Shown: positions 49,263 through 60,593 of the stretch, piece by piece
Layout: every line of letters begins with the position of its first letter
Position numbering within the stretch: the stretch's first letter is position 1
Source: Sapria himalayana
Lineage: Eukaryota > Streptophyta > Magnoliopsida > Malpighiales > Rafflesiaceae
Assembly: GCA_029783825.1 (NCBI GenBank)
Contig: JAREIK010000801.1
Location: 9,498,891-9,562,890, forward strand
Length of the DNA: 64,000 nt
Direction of reading: 5' to 3'
Program-made: the position numbers and the translations under genes
Notes under the pieces: model-generated
The model's database searches: none
The model's input: the letters and a program-made list of their open reading frames with translations, nothing else
What the model was told of the DNA's origin: nothing

Positions 49263-50500
49263 CATGTAATACATAACACAAACATTTTCTGAATCATAAT
49301 AATATAGATAAAAATTTATTTGTAATAAAGATATAATAACATTTTAATGATATTACATAAATCTAACAAATAAGTTGTAGTAACATCATTATTAGATAAT
49401 TTTAGATTAAAATGAGATAAGGCAGGTTACTTCAGTGTCTTAAATATTTATCAAAAGACATAAGTTAAAATTTTGTCATTTACATAAACTAAAAATTTGA
49501 TATTTATCTATATTGGATGAAACTTAATTAATAAAGAAAAAAATATATATAATGTTATAATTTTTAATTTCTAAATTAATAATCAGTACTAACTAATTAG
49601 GAAAACACATTATATATAATAGAAATAATAAATAAATTCTCAATGTTAATGCATTTAAATTTGTTAATGGAAAAACATCAAAAATAAAGGGAGGTGTTAT
49701 TAATTTTATTGCATATTTAGTGAAATATAGATCAAGCAAATATATAAAATTTGAAATGAACTTATAATTTTTTTTTAGTTTTACAATTGTTTGTTACATT
49801 TCATCATTCCAATTACATACCCTCATAATTTTTTTATGATTTTCATCGTTATTACAAATAAAACTTTTAGTATTTATTATAATAATTATAAATTGTTAAT
49901 TATTAATATTGCATCATTAGTATGAGTTATTCTTTTAAAAATTATTACATTTCATCTAATCCTAGTAAGGAAACAAAATTTAAATTAATTATAATAATCA
50001 AAACTATAGATCAATAACAAAATGCATAAAAAATTCACATCTCAATTATGTAACACAAAAATTTAACAAATCCAAGTATGTGAAAAAAATGTAAAATGCA
50101 TAAATTATCATTTAGAATATAAGAATGTTAAAAATGAAAACAAACTAAATGTAACATTAAAACATACCTCAATTATGGATGAAATGCATGTTGATCAATA
50201 TATGGAGGAATAGAAATTCACAAATAGTTCAGATGAACTCAGAATCTAAATAAAAAACCCCCTTGGGGCCCTAAGTTTGTTCAAGTTTCGAAATGTTTTT
50301 TGATAAATTAATTATCGTAATTTAGTGAATTGAGATTAGATAAAATTTTTATTAGGAATTGTAGAGTTATCTATGTAAATAACTTATTAATATTATGAAT
50401 CATATTCTTGAATGAAAATATTAAAAATGTTATTCCCTGATTTACTATAGATGTTGTGTATCATGAATTCCAACTCCAATGATTTTCATCATTTCCTTTA
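49263..50500. other. AT-rich upstream part of CACTA copy 2, no gene seen
   Basis: Extremely AT-rich leader or first intron of the minus-strand element. No CACTA terminus is found. A brief GC-rich CCCCCTTGGGGCCC palindrome occurs at 50258-50271. Confidence 0.5.
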
Positions 50501-51300
50501 TTTTTTTTATAGTTTTTATTATCTAGTGAACTTTGTAAGGTGTTGTGAAATTATCCTCTGATCAATTTTATTGAAAAATTATACTCTACTTCATTTTTTA
50601 TGGTCCCTTCATGAAGAAAATTGATACTAGTGGATGATCCCAAATTATGTTGGGAAAATTGCATGAACTACCCTAAATTAAAAGTATATGTCTATAAAAT
50701 ATTTTTAACCAAAGCTATAAAATTGATCAATGAGAATATATACCAATCCCATTGGATGACTATAAACCATTATTCTATGAAAGTGACTATCCAAGCATGT
50801 TTAGTTCCACTTCATATAATGGTCGATGGCATAGTAAATGAAATTTTGGACACATTTTGAAGAGTTTGAAGATGAATATTATACGTTACATGAAGGGTGA
50901 GTTTCTATTAATTTAATGTTGTAAAAACATTGTTCCTTCTCGTTGAAGGATAGGTTGAAGATATAATTGAGTTCATTGATACCACTTTGCCTTCAAACTT
51001 AGAAATACTTGCAAGTTGAATTTTCTAACAATCTCTTTCTAGTTCATCACACAAGTGGGTTGAAATGGAAAATCTCCAAATTTGTGGATTTAGAGAATTA
51101 GAATCTATTGCATGTTGGGAAAGGTATGTTAATGTTGTCAATTCTTGTCCACATCACATGTTAGATACCTAGATGTTAGTGAATTATGTCATCGGCCAGG
51201 AATAATTATTAGAAAATATTTGGTTGTGACTTCTTGAGCAAGTGTCTAGATGATGCATTTGAATTTTTTGATTATGTGACTTAAGTTTTTGAAAGTTGAT
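50500..51300 (+). pseudogene. Ty3/gypsy gag fragment C (broken)
   Basis: The clearest part, CWERYVNVVNSCPHHMLDT (51114-51170), is the gypsy gag region seen in fragment B. It is followed by MLVNYVIG and, at 51245-51275, DDAFEFFDYV. The upstream 50505-50640 matches 39350-39480, so fragments B and C share their leader. The gag is cut at about 51304 by the Copia-D LTR remnant. Stops and shifts occur throughout. Confidence 0.65.
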
Positions 51301-51304
51301 ATGA

Positions 51305-51477
51305 ACATAATGGTATTTCTAATTTTTTTCTTCTATAAAATGAGATTTTCTACTCATTTATAAATCATTCCAATCCTAAGTATCTTTTTCTTGTACTTTA
51401 TTTATTGTCTTTTTATTTAAAGCATTAAGATTGAATTTCTATTTCAAATTATTACTATAAGTTCTATTTTTATAACA
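51305..51477 (+). repeat. Copia-D 5' LTR remnant
   Basis: Matches the 3' LTR from about 61730 onward and ends TATAACA at 51477 just before ATGGTATTAGAGG. The first ~65-75 bp of the LTR expected from the 3' copy are missing and replaced by gypsy gag sequence. Confidence 0.7.
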
Positions 51478-51478
51478 A

Positions 51479-51490
51479 TGGTATTAGAGG
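51479..51490 (+). other. Copia-D primer-binding site
   Basis: TGGTATTAGAGG, one or two changes from the plant copia TGGTATCAGAG(C) initiator-Met site, placed correctly after the LTR end. Confidence 0.75.
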
Positions 51491-51749
51491 TAGGGTTTTA
51501 GAATTAAAACTTTCTTGATTAATACATGTTTAGGAAATTTTATGTTGAAAGGGTGATAAGAGTCTTAAGATCTATAATTTTTAAGAGGGTATTGTGTGAC
51601 TCCACCACTTACCTAAGAATTTTTCTTAGTATATTTAATTCAAATTATTACTACTATTCTCATATACTATTCACTATATGAAAGTGAAATGAATGATAGT
51701 ATAATTTGAAGTAGAAAAATTTAATAAGACTAATTTTTTATTATGAAAA

Positions 51750-54279
51750 ATGAAGGTCAGGGTAATTTTGAGGAATGATAATTACTTAAATATGATTCGA
51801 AAAAGATCCACTATGATTACTAAAGATAATTATAATGAGATAAATGGGAATACAATTGCCAATAAACATTTGACACTAATTGATGAAATGTTATTTGGTA
51901 TGGAAGAAAAGAATATGAAAAAAAAAATTCGGAATATTCTCACAAAGCTATACGAGATAAAGTCACTTCATAATAAGATCTAAAAAAGAAGAATATATAC
52001 TATTCTAATGATGCAATTAATAATGGTAATTGACCATGTCAATACCTTGATTACTCTATTTTTTTATTTATTAATTTGGGTCACAAAATAGAAAAAGTTG
52101 AATATGTTGAGGTTATACTTCAAAGTCTATATGATTCATATGATCAACTCATTAATCTAATGAACAATATTCTTACGGACTATATAATCTTCAATGATAT
52201 TGCAGCTACTATCTTAGAAGAATAAAATAGATGCAAAAACTAGGAGGATAGATAGACAAAGTCATAGCAAGAAAAAGCCTTGATTATGATATGAGATGAG
52301 ATTAATAAAATTTGTCCCTAATCGCAGTCAGAATCATGGTAGATAAAAATCAAGAAGTAAAAAAAATATTATATGCTATAAATATGGTAAGAAAAGATAA
52401 GAGATTGTTGCTATAAGAAAACAAAGTGGAGATACTAAATCATTAAATACTCAAGGGAATATAGCAAGTATCAATAATGATGATAATATTTTATACATCA
52501 AGACAATAATGATGATTGAAAGCAAAAAGTAATTTGCTAATGTTTGGTCACTAGACTTAGTAGCATCATGGCATATGATATCTTGGAAAGAATGATTATA
52601 CAAATATGAACCTATATAAATAAATTATGTATACTTGGGTGATGATCATGCTTTGAACTATTAGTACAATCAAAATAAAAATATTTGATGGTATAGTTCA
52701 CACCATTAATGAGATATAACATGTGAATGACATAAAGAAAATTCAATTATCTTTGGGATAAATAGATAGTCTTGGATACAAGACCCATGGTGAGAATAAA
52801 ATGATAAAGATTATGAGAGACATGCTTATGGTTATGAAGACAAAAAAGACCACAACAAATCAATTCATGCTTAAAGGGGAAACGATATAGAAAGGAGATG
52901 CATGTATTATATCAATTAGCAAATAATATGAGCCATTGATAATATGACATCTCAAACTAGGTCACATATCAAAATAAAGTTTAAAGATTTTCTCTAATAG
53001 AGAGTTACTTTCAAAGCTCAAGTCGGTAGATCTATTTTTTTGTGAGTATTGTATTATATGTAAGTATCAATAATTAGCATTTAGTAGAATATTAACCAAG
53101 AGAAAGTGTATTCTAGACTTGATTCATTCTGATATATGGAAATCAATAAAAATGTCACAATAGGAGCAAAGTATCATGTCTTTCATTAATGATTACTCCA
53201 TGAAACGTTGAGTATATCCAATCAAGAAGAAGTCGGATGCATTTTTAGTTTTTAAAGACTTTCAAGTATATGTGAAATTTGAATATGGAAAAAAAATTAA
53301 GTGCTTTATGATAGATAATAGAAGATAGTTAATAGATAGTGAGTTTCTTACTTTTTGTAAGTATGAAAGTATCAAAAGGTAATTCAAAATCACGTACATG
53401 CCACAATAAATAAAATAGTTGAATGGATGAATAGAACTCTAATAGAATGGATGAGAACCATATTGGGGACTACAAGTCTATCTAACTCCTTTTGGACATT
53501 AGTATCTAATATTGTTTGTTATGATATTGGGGACTACTAGTTTTGGACATTAGTATCTAATATGGATGAATAGAACTCTACTTTATGTTTATAATTGATT
53601 TAAAAATACCAATGGAGATGTGGATTAGTAAGCTGGTAAATTACTCTACTCTTTATTTTTTTGTTTGTTTGGCATATGTGATGTACAACACCCAAGAAAA
53701 AAAAATAATGAATCTAAAACCCATAAAGTATGTATTCTTCGAGTAAATTGAACGGGTGAAAAGTTATCACCCATGGGATTCCCCATCCACAATATTATTA
53801 TCAATAAGAACATAATCTTTGTGAAAAATTAACTACAATGAAATAATGAAAATGGTAGCATATCAAAAGAAATTTTTTTGACTATAATTATATAAGTAAA
53901 AAATAACTTGAAACTAGAAACTTCTGTTCCTATGGAAAAAGTACCATAGCATGAGGTACAATAGTAAGTCGAATCTAAGACTCCAAAAGTTAGTTGGCCA
54001 ACTCAGAAAAGATACCACCTTCGCACTCATGGTATGTTATGAAGAGAATTACTGCATGATTTTTAATAGAGAATGGAGAGTCATTAATATTTTATGAAGC
54101 TACAAATAGCACATATGCATTTCTATGGATGATGCAAATGCATGAAGGGTGTGAAGGACTACACAAGAATAAGACATGAAAACTAGTAGTATTATCACAT
54201 GAAAGAAAAGTCAATGGTAATAAATGAGTTTACAAGATCAAGCAGGATAATAATGATCAATTAGAATAGTATCATGCAA
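51750..54279 (+). pseudogene. Copia-D gag, protease, integrase and RT start (broken)
   Basis: 51750-52420: gag remnant, including a 77-codon open stretch and VEYVEVILQSLYDSYDQL (52095-52150), typical of the gag middle. 52540-52640: protease, VWSLDLVASWHM where relatives have WxLDSGASxHM, then LGDDHALN. 52940-53060: HLKLGHIS...LLSKLKSVDLFFCEYC (integrase zinc finger). 53100-53300: LDLIHSDIWKS and SFINDYSMKR, KKSDAFLVFKDFQ. 53290-53330: region of the second catalytic Asp reads MIDNRR. 53420-53580 holds a local duplication. 54040-54260: start of reverse transcriptase (ENGESLIFYEATNSTYAFLW, KVNGNK.VYKIKQDNND). Broken by stops and shifts; at 54279 the LINE interrupts the codons. Confidence 0.82.
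54259..54279 (+). repeat. LINE target-site duplication, left copy
   Basis: 21 bp identical to 59751-59771, beginning AATTAGAATAG and ending CATGCAA. It belongs to the Copia-D reverse transcriptase. Confidence 0.95.
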
Positions 54280-54354
54280 AGTAAGCAAGGAATGGAAAGA
54301 GGAGAAAAGAGGAGAACTAAGTTCAATTAGAAAATCAAGGAACATGAAAAAACA

Positions 54355-54413
54355 CTTAAATAAAATATATGAGATTAAATGCACTACTAGAGCGCAAGCC
54401 AATTCCATAAAGA
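54355..54413 (+). pseudogene. LINE ORF1 C-terminal stub
   Basis: Just before ORF2, one frame reads TRAQANSIKNV and stops, overlapping the ORF2 start. A T-R-(S/A)-Q-A tail is typical of the end of ORF1 (nucleic-acid-binding protein) in plant LINEs. Only this stub remains. The call rests on a short motif. Confidence 0.35.
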
Positions 54414-57400
54414 ATGTATAATTACATTTATTGGAATATAAGGGGAATTGCAAATGCCCCATCAAGAAATAGATTAAAAAAACTAATATACATGCATAAA
54501 ATTAACCTCATTTTAATTGCTGAACCGATGGTGGAAAAAACTCAGCTAGAACACTATAAAATAAATTTAGGATTTAATCATGGTTATACTAATAATAACG
54601 GTAAAATCTGGATAATGTGGAAAAATAATTTAGACATAAAAATATTAAAAGATACTAATCAAATAATAAACCTGAGTCTTAGTCAAAATGAAAATGAAAT
54701 AATAACGATAGTTTATGCCAAAAATGAAAGAGAGGAGAGGAAAGAATTATGGGAGGAAATGAGGAAAATTGCCATGGAAGATAAGGCCTGGATAATAGGT
54801 GGAGACTTTAATACGATTAGAAATTTTAATGAAAAAAGGGTGGTAGAACACCAAATAAGAGAGGGATGGATCACTTTAATGATATAATAAATAAAACTAA
54901 TCTAATAGAAGCTAAATTTAATGGCTCACCTTTCACATGATGCAATAACTGGAAAAAGAAGGGCACAATATGGGCGAGATTAGATAAGGTCTTATTTAAC
55001 CTTAAATGGTTAGAACAATTTGGTTCTACAGAGATGAAACATTTAAATAGAACCTGCTCTGATCACAGTCCTTTATTGATTACTGTTAAAAAATCAACTT
55101 TCACGGGAGGTTCCTTTAGATTTCAAAATTCTTGGTGTTTACATCATGAATTCTTGAATAAGATAAATGACTCATGGAATATTGAAGTTACAGGAAACCC
55201 GATTCAAATTTTAAATAACAAATTGAGTAGATTAAAGGCTGAATTAAAAAAATGGAATAAAGAAACATTTGGAAATATAATTAAAAATATAAAAGAGGCA
55301 GAAGAGTTAGTACTAAAAAGTGAAATATAATTTGAAATAGATCAAAGCATAAACAATAGAAGAGCTCTTAGTAAGGCACAAGCGGAATTAAAATTAAAGC
55401 TCTTAATGGAGGAAGTATTCTGGAAACAAAAAGCGAAAATTAAATGGCTGAAAGAAGGAGATAAAAACACAAGTTTTTTCAAAAAGCAGCTAAACTAAAA
55501 TATCAAAAACATAGAATTAGGGGTATAAAAAACAATGAGAAAATATGGCTAGAAAAAGACAGATATACAAAATTACTTTACAAAGTTTTTTGAAAATCAC
55601 TTAGGTGGAACAAGTGAGCTAAAAGGAAACACACTTATACAAAATATAGAGAATAAAATTACTCCAGATGATAATAATATGCTAACAAAATTCCCTGAAG
55701 AATGAGAAATTAGAACCGCAATTTTTTCTATGAACAAAGATAGTGCAGCTGGCCCAGATGGTTGGAACAATTGCTTCTTTCAGGTTTGCTGGGAAATAAT
55801 AAAAAAAGATTTAGAAAAAGCCATAAATAGCATATTCTGTGGAGCAGAAATAGGAAAGAAATGGGGTAGTTTTAATATTATTCTCATTCCTAAAGTAGAA
55901 AATCCACAGAAAGGGGAGGACTTTAGGTCGATTAGTCTTTGTAATTCAATATATAAAATTTTAGCCAAAATTCTGCAAAATAGATTAGCCTCGCTATTAC
56001 CTAAAATTATTTCTGAAGAACAAACTGGTTTTATGAAAAATAGATTGATTATGGATAATATCTGCTTGGCAAAAGAAATGTGTAGAGAAATGGGCACTAA
56101 AGCAAGAGGTAATAATGTATTAATTAAGTTAGATCTTTCCAAAGCATTTGATGGAGTTGAATGGAGTATTCTCTGTTCAACGATGAGAAAAATGGGTTTC
56201 TCTGAAACATGGATAGATCTGATTTACAGGTGTATATCAAACACATGGGCAAGAATTATAACAAATGGGAAAGTATGAAAGGAAATAAAGCCAGTTAGAG
56301 ATTTAAGACAATGTGATCCGCTCTCGCCATCACTATTTAACATTTATCTGGAACTCTTGATAGTTAATCTTAAAAATAAAATGAAAAATGGCATAATAGG
56401 CACATTTAAACAGCCGAAGAACATCCCACTTGTAAGTTGTTTGGCATATGCAGATGATGTAATGATATTCACTAATGGATGTGGTAAATCATTAAGTAAT
56501 CTGATAGATTTATTAAAATGCATGGAGGAAGAAACAGGTCAAAAATTAAATAAAAGAAAATGTCAATATATGATATCTTATAAAGCCCCAACTACATTAT
56601 CAAATAGAATTAAAAATATCACAGGTTTCTCTCACAAAAAAAGGAGAAATGATTTATTTAGGTTGCCCGATTTATGAAGGAAAGTTCAAGATAGAATACT
56701 TAGCGCTTCTAATAAATAAATTAAAAAAGAAAATTTCAAGATGGAAAGAAGAATGTCTAAGTATGGGGGGCAGGATAACTCTTATAAAACATATTTTAGA
56801 AAGTTTAATAATGCATAATATTATGATCACGCAGCCTTCAATCAAATTTATAAAAGAAATTGAAAAAGAATTAGCCAATTTTTTGTGGGGTAAAAAAGAG
56901 GGTAAACATAAACTTCATTGGGAAAAATGGAGAGATTTATGCTACCTTGTCCAAGAAGCTGGTTTAGGCTTTGTCAACATCATAGACTTAGCCAAAGCAG
57001 GGGCAAGCAAGAGATGGTAGGATTTAAAAGAAAATGAAAGTTTATGGTCTAAATTTATGCGGGCAAAGTACTGCATAAAGGACGATATCAATAAAATAAA
57101 AAATAAAAGTAGGAGTTCATAGGTTTGGAATCAAATGCTTAAAGAAAGGAATTTAGTTGAAAATTACTCTAAGCACATGGAAAAAGGATGGAGATGGACC
57201 TTAACCCCGGAGGGCACATTTTCACATAAATCAGTGAAAAATGTCTTAAGAAAAAAGAAAAAAGAACAAATATTATTTAAATGGGCTTGGAATAATAACA
57301 ATCCACAAAAAATTAAAACTTTTATATGGAAGGTTTTATCTAATATTATCCCAATTGATAATAATTTAAAGTAGAAAGGAATACAGCTAGTTTCTAGATG

Positions 57401-58332
57401 TGAATGTTGCTTAAATGAGATCGAAACATTAGATCACCTCTTTTCAGAAGGGAGAGTAGCTGCAAAAATATGGAAACGATTAGCATCAGAAATGCAGATA
57501 AAATATGAACATCTCCCTCTAAAATGTAGGTTTAAAAAATGGTGTAACTCAAAAGTTCCTAGCATGGCACAGAAATGGATTAAAAGTAATGTTCCACCAA
57601 TAGTCATTTGGTGCATTTGGAAAGCTAGGAATAAAAATAGATTCGAGGGGTATAATATGATGGTGGAAGATATCTAGAAAGAAATAAAAGAGGAAACAAG
57701 AAAATTTTCAAAGATATGCCCTATAAAAACTCAAGGTTCAAAGATGGATAAGGATACCTTACATTTTTGGAACCTAAAAGAAAAACCACTTAAGCAGTTT
57801 AAAATAATTAGCATAAAATGGGAAAAACCAGCAAGATGAATGTTTACTTTAAATACAAATGGTAGTTTCGATAGAGATATGGGGGAAGCTGGAGGAGGGG
57901 GAAGCAATTAGAAACTCGGAGGGGAAGTTAATTTTAGCTTTCACTAGAAGATTGCAAGCATCATCGGTTTTACATGCCGAGATATTAGCACTAAAAGAAG
58001 GGATAAGAATATGTAAAAATTTAGATATCAAGAATGTAGATATTCAAATTGATTCAAAAATAGTTGTCAATCTAATTAAAAAATAGTCAATTATGTGGAA
58101 ATATGAAAATGAGATAGAAGAAATTTTGCATGATATAAATTCATTAGATTTCACTATAAAACACATCTTCAAAGAAGCTAACGCTTTGGCTGATGCATTA
58201 TCTAAAGATGGTAGGAAGATAGGAGATCAGGAGTATAAGGAAGATAACTTACCAAAAAAGTATTTTGGTATTATTAAATTAGATAGCAAGGATTTTCCTT
58301 ATATTAGGAAAATTAAAAATAATAATTTTTAG
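54414..58332 (+). pseudogene. LINE ORF2: endonuclease, reverse transcriptase, RNase H (broken)
   Basis: Starts MYNYIYWNIRGIANAPSRN at 54414. Endonuclease motifs are all visible: WNIRG, AEPMV (54517), IIGGDFN (54796), and CSDHSPLLI (55058). Reverse transcriptase from about 55730: SAAGPDGWNN, NIILIPK, FRSISLCN, LIKLDLSKAFDGVEW, then DLRQCDPLSPSLFN (family RQGDPLSP) and LAYADDVMIF at 56441-56470. C-terminal zinc finger near 57400-57450 (CECCLNEIETLDHLF). RNase H from about 57845: LNTNGSF (family LNTDGSF, catalytic Asp to Asn), LHAEILALKEG, VDIQIDSK, ANALADALSKDG; stop at 58330. Frameshifts lie between 54887 and 55034, near 56645 and near 57860, with scattered stops. It once nicked target DNA and copied its RNA into it; the RNase H tail is known from a subset of plant L1 elements. 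Confidence 0.93.
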
Positions 58333-59750
58333 TTACAAGGATTTCTTTTGTGTTTATTATGGTATTCTCTGTATAATGAATAAACGGAATAAAGTTCATA
58401 TCCTCATCGTCCCATCCTGGTCCTGAGGGATGTTACTATGATGGTTGGGATACATTACAGTACCGCTTGGTAAGACTGCAGGTTTAGGGGGCTCAAAAAT
58501 ACAGTAACACTGCAGGTTTTTATAGTATGCACTGTTTTTTTTGTTTCTGTTTTACAGGCTTATTAAAAAAAATGAACAGTAACACTGCATGGCTAATTTG
58601 AAGGATCAAGATGGGGTATTTGATAATAGAGTAGATTATATATATGCATGTAGATCTTTCTTGCAGGTAACTAAGTATATGAAAATGATATAAAGCTGGA
58701 CAAAGTGCCTGCTGTCTTTTAGTTTTCTTTTCTTATTATAGGTGTATTGAGTCTGTATATTTTAGTATGCTGTATTTTTTAGCTTCTGGAAGTCTGTGTT
58801 ATTTGATATAAGTAGAATGCTGTGTTTTTATGAAGTCTGTGTTATTTTAGAAAAGCTGGAAGTCTGTAAATTTTTAGTTGAGATCTGTTAAGTATGGAGT
58901 TCATGTAAAGAAGTAATAGTAGAGTATATGAAGATCAAAGATTAAAAAGCATGGAGGGAAGCAGCCAAGCAAGGAACTCTTACAGCTCAAGATATAATTT
59001 GGTTCAGAAATTGCTAGAAATATTCTGAAGATCAACAACAGGACATCTTAATGATACAACCAAGGAGTCTGCTGCTGAATTTTCTGGTTTTTCTGGTTGA
59101 AATATCCAGAAATCGATGGTAAATGGGTTTTCATCTTATACAGATATGATGCTCTTGATTTTATGCAGGCTAGAATGTTTGTAGGTTAAGCAGAAATCAA
59201 AAGTTAAGAGCTGCTAATTAGCAAGCACATCTGGCAGAATATTTATAGATGATACCAAAAAAAGCAAAGCAGAATTTAAAAGATGCAATGCTGATATTCA
59301 AGGCGGGATACACTAAAAAAGCGGTAGAATTCTAGCATCTCTCAAAGATCAATATAACAAGAAGAATTCCAGCATGAAGTAGATTTCCAACTTAATTTAA
59401 AAGAAGCAAAGCAGAATTTCAACATGAAGAATCAAAGGTCTTACATTACAAGACATTGAAGAGACATGGACTCTTGAAAATGACTGCATTAATCATTACA
59501 ATACGAATAAAGATTCAGCCTTGTTATCATTAGAAAGAACTAACTTCTCAAAACTTAAAGGAAGAACTCAAGAATCTCAAAAGCATTTCTCTATAAATTT
59601 ATATACTTAGATTGATGTAAATGTTAAAGATTTTCTTATATATTGGGTGTAATAGGGCTAAGGGTAGATGTTAGTTGGTAAAAATGGTATTCCTCCGCCA
59701 AAAGAGAGGGTTATAATTAATAAATAACACTTATTTTAAAAAAAAAATTT
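58333..59750 (+). other. LINE 3' untranslated region and tail
   Basis: A noncoding 1.4-kb stretch, less AT-biased than the flanks. It contains repeated words: GAAGTCTGT several times at 58780-58870, ACAGTAACACTGCA at 58500-58590, and AGCAAAGCAGAATTT at 59262 and 59405. It ends AATAAATAACACTTATTTT plus an A run. No separate gene is seen. Confidence 0.7.
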
Positions 59751-59771
59751 AATTAGAATAGTATCATGCAA
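59751..59771 (+). repeat. LINE target-site duplication, right copy
   Basis: Identical to 54259-54279; immediately after the A tail. The Copia-D codons resume here. Confidence 0.95.
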
Positions 59772-60593
59772 GATTAGTGGTAAAAAGATATGCTTAGAAA
59801 GAAAATATTGTATTCAATGAGATTTTTTTCCCAGTAGTGCATCTTATAACAATCAGAGTATTCATGGCTTTGTATGCTATGTTTGATTTAAATTTGAATT
59901 AATTAGATGTCAAAACTATATTTCTTTATAGAGAACTTAAAAAAATTATATGATCTCAAACAAGCACCAAGGTATTAGTAGAAAAGATTTGATTCCTTCA
60001 TCATTATCCTTAGGTATAATAGACTATAGTTAAAACAATTTTATATACTATAAAAGGTTTGAGAATGAAAATGACTTCATAATTATATTATTATATGTGA
60101 ATGACATATTGGTAGTAGACCTGAACAAAGGTTGAATTCAAAAATTGAAGGCAAGTTAATGAGTGAGTTTGATATGGACTTAGGACTAGCAAATAAAATT
60201 ATAAGGATATAGATTCGCTGAGATAGGGATAATAAGAAGGTTTAGCTCTTTCAAAAAAAAAATATTTTATTAAGATCTTGTAATACTTCAACAAGCAAGA
60301 TAATAATCTAATTTCTACTTCAATTCCTATTAATTTCAATTTATCCTCAAGTAAGTATCCTACTTTTGAAGAAGAGAATAACAAGATATAGTAAGTATCA
60401 TATGCATTAACAGAGATAAGTTTACTATTCATTACAATTTGTATAAGACTAAACATTACAAAAGTAGTGGGAGTAATTAGCTGATTTATAGAAAATCATT
60501 GAAGAGAGCATTAGAATACTATGAAGAGAGTTCTCATAAATATTAAAGAAACCTAAAGCACCAAATTATGTTATAAAAATTATGACATTATTA

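Larger units (their letters stand above)
42660..50240 (-). mobile_element. CACTA (En/Spm) transposon copy 2, inverted
   Basis: The lower end is a clear terminal repeat, CACTACAAGAAAAGATGAAC at 42660. It is followed by subterminal AGAAATGGAA-type words, then (minus strand) the Transposase_24/TNPA-like gene (45390-43480) and the TNP2-like transposase (49262-45576). Flanking bases at the lower end are AAT. The opposite terminus could not be found between 49.3 and 50.6 kb, so the 5' end is deleted or too decayed; 50240 is only the approximate limit before gypsy-like sequence. Same family as copy 1. Confidence 0.88.
54280..59750 (+). mobile_element. L1-type plant LINE, lacking ORF1
   Basis: A 5,471-bp insertion bounded by perfect 21-bp direct repeats (54259-54279 and 59751-59771) and ending in an A-rich tail (59738-59747). 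It contains an endonuclease, reverse transcriptase, zinc-finger and RNase H reading order and a ~1.4-kb 3' region. The 5' part before the endonuclease is only 134 bp, so ORF1 is absent, as expected from incomplete reverse transcription. The insertion lies in codons of the Copia-D reverse transcriptase. Confidence 0.93.

Noticed and set aside
50258..50271. CCCCCTTGGGGCCC palindrome as a regulatory site
   Set aside because: Isolated, no partner motif or gene nearby; nothing supports a function.
55780..56142. 120-codon minus-strand frame
   Set aside because: Antisense shadow of the LINE reverse transcriptase.
57434..58031. Two 60-codon minus-strand frames
   Set aside because: Antisense shadows of the LINE zinc-finger and RNase H region.
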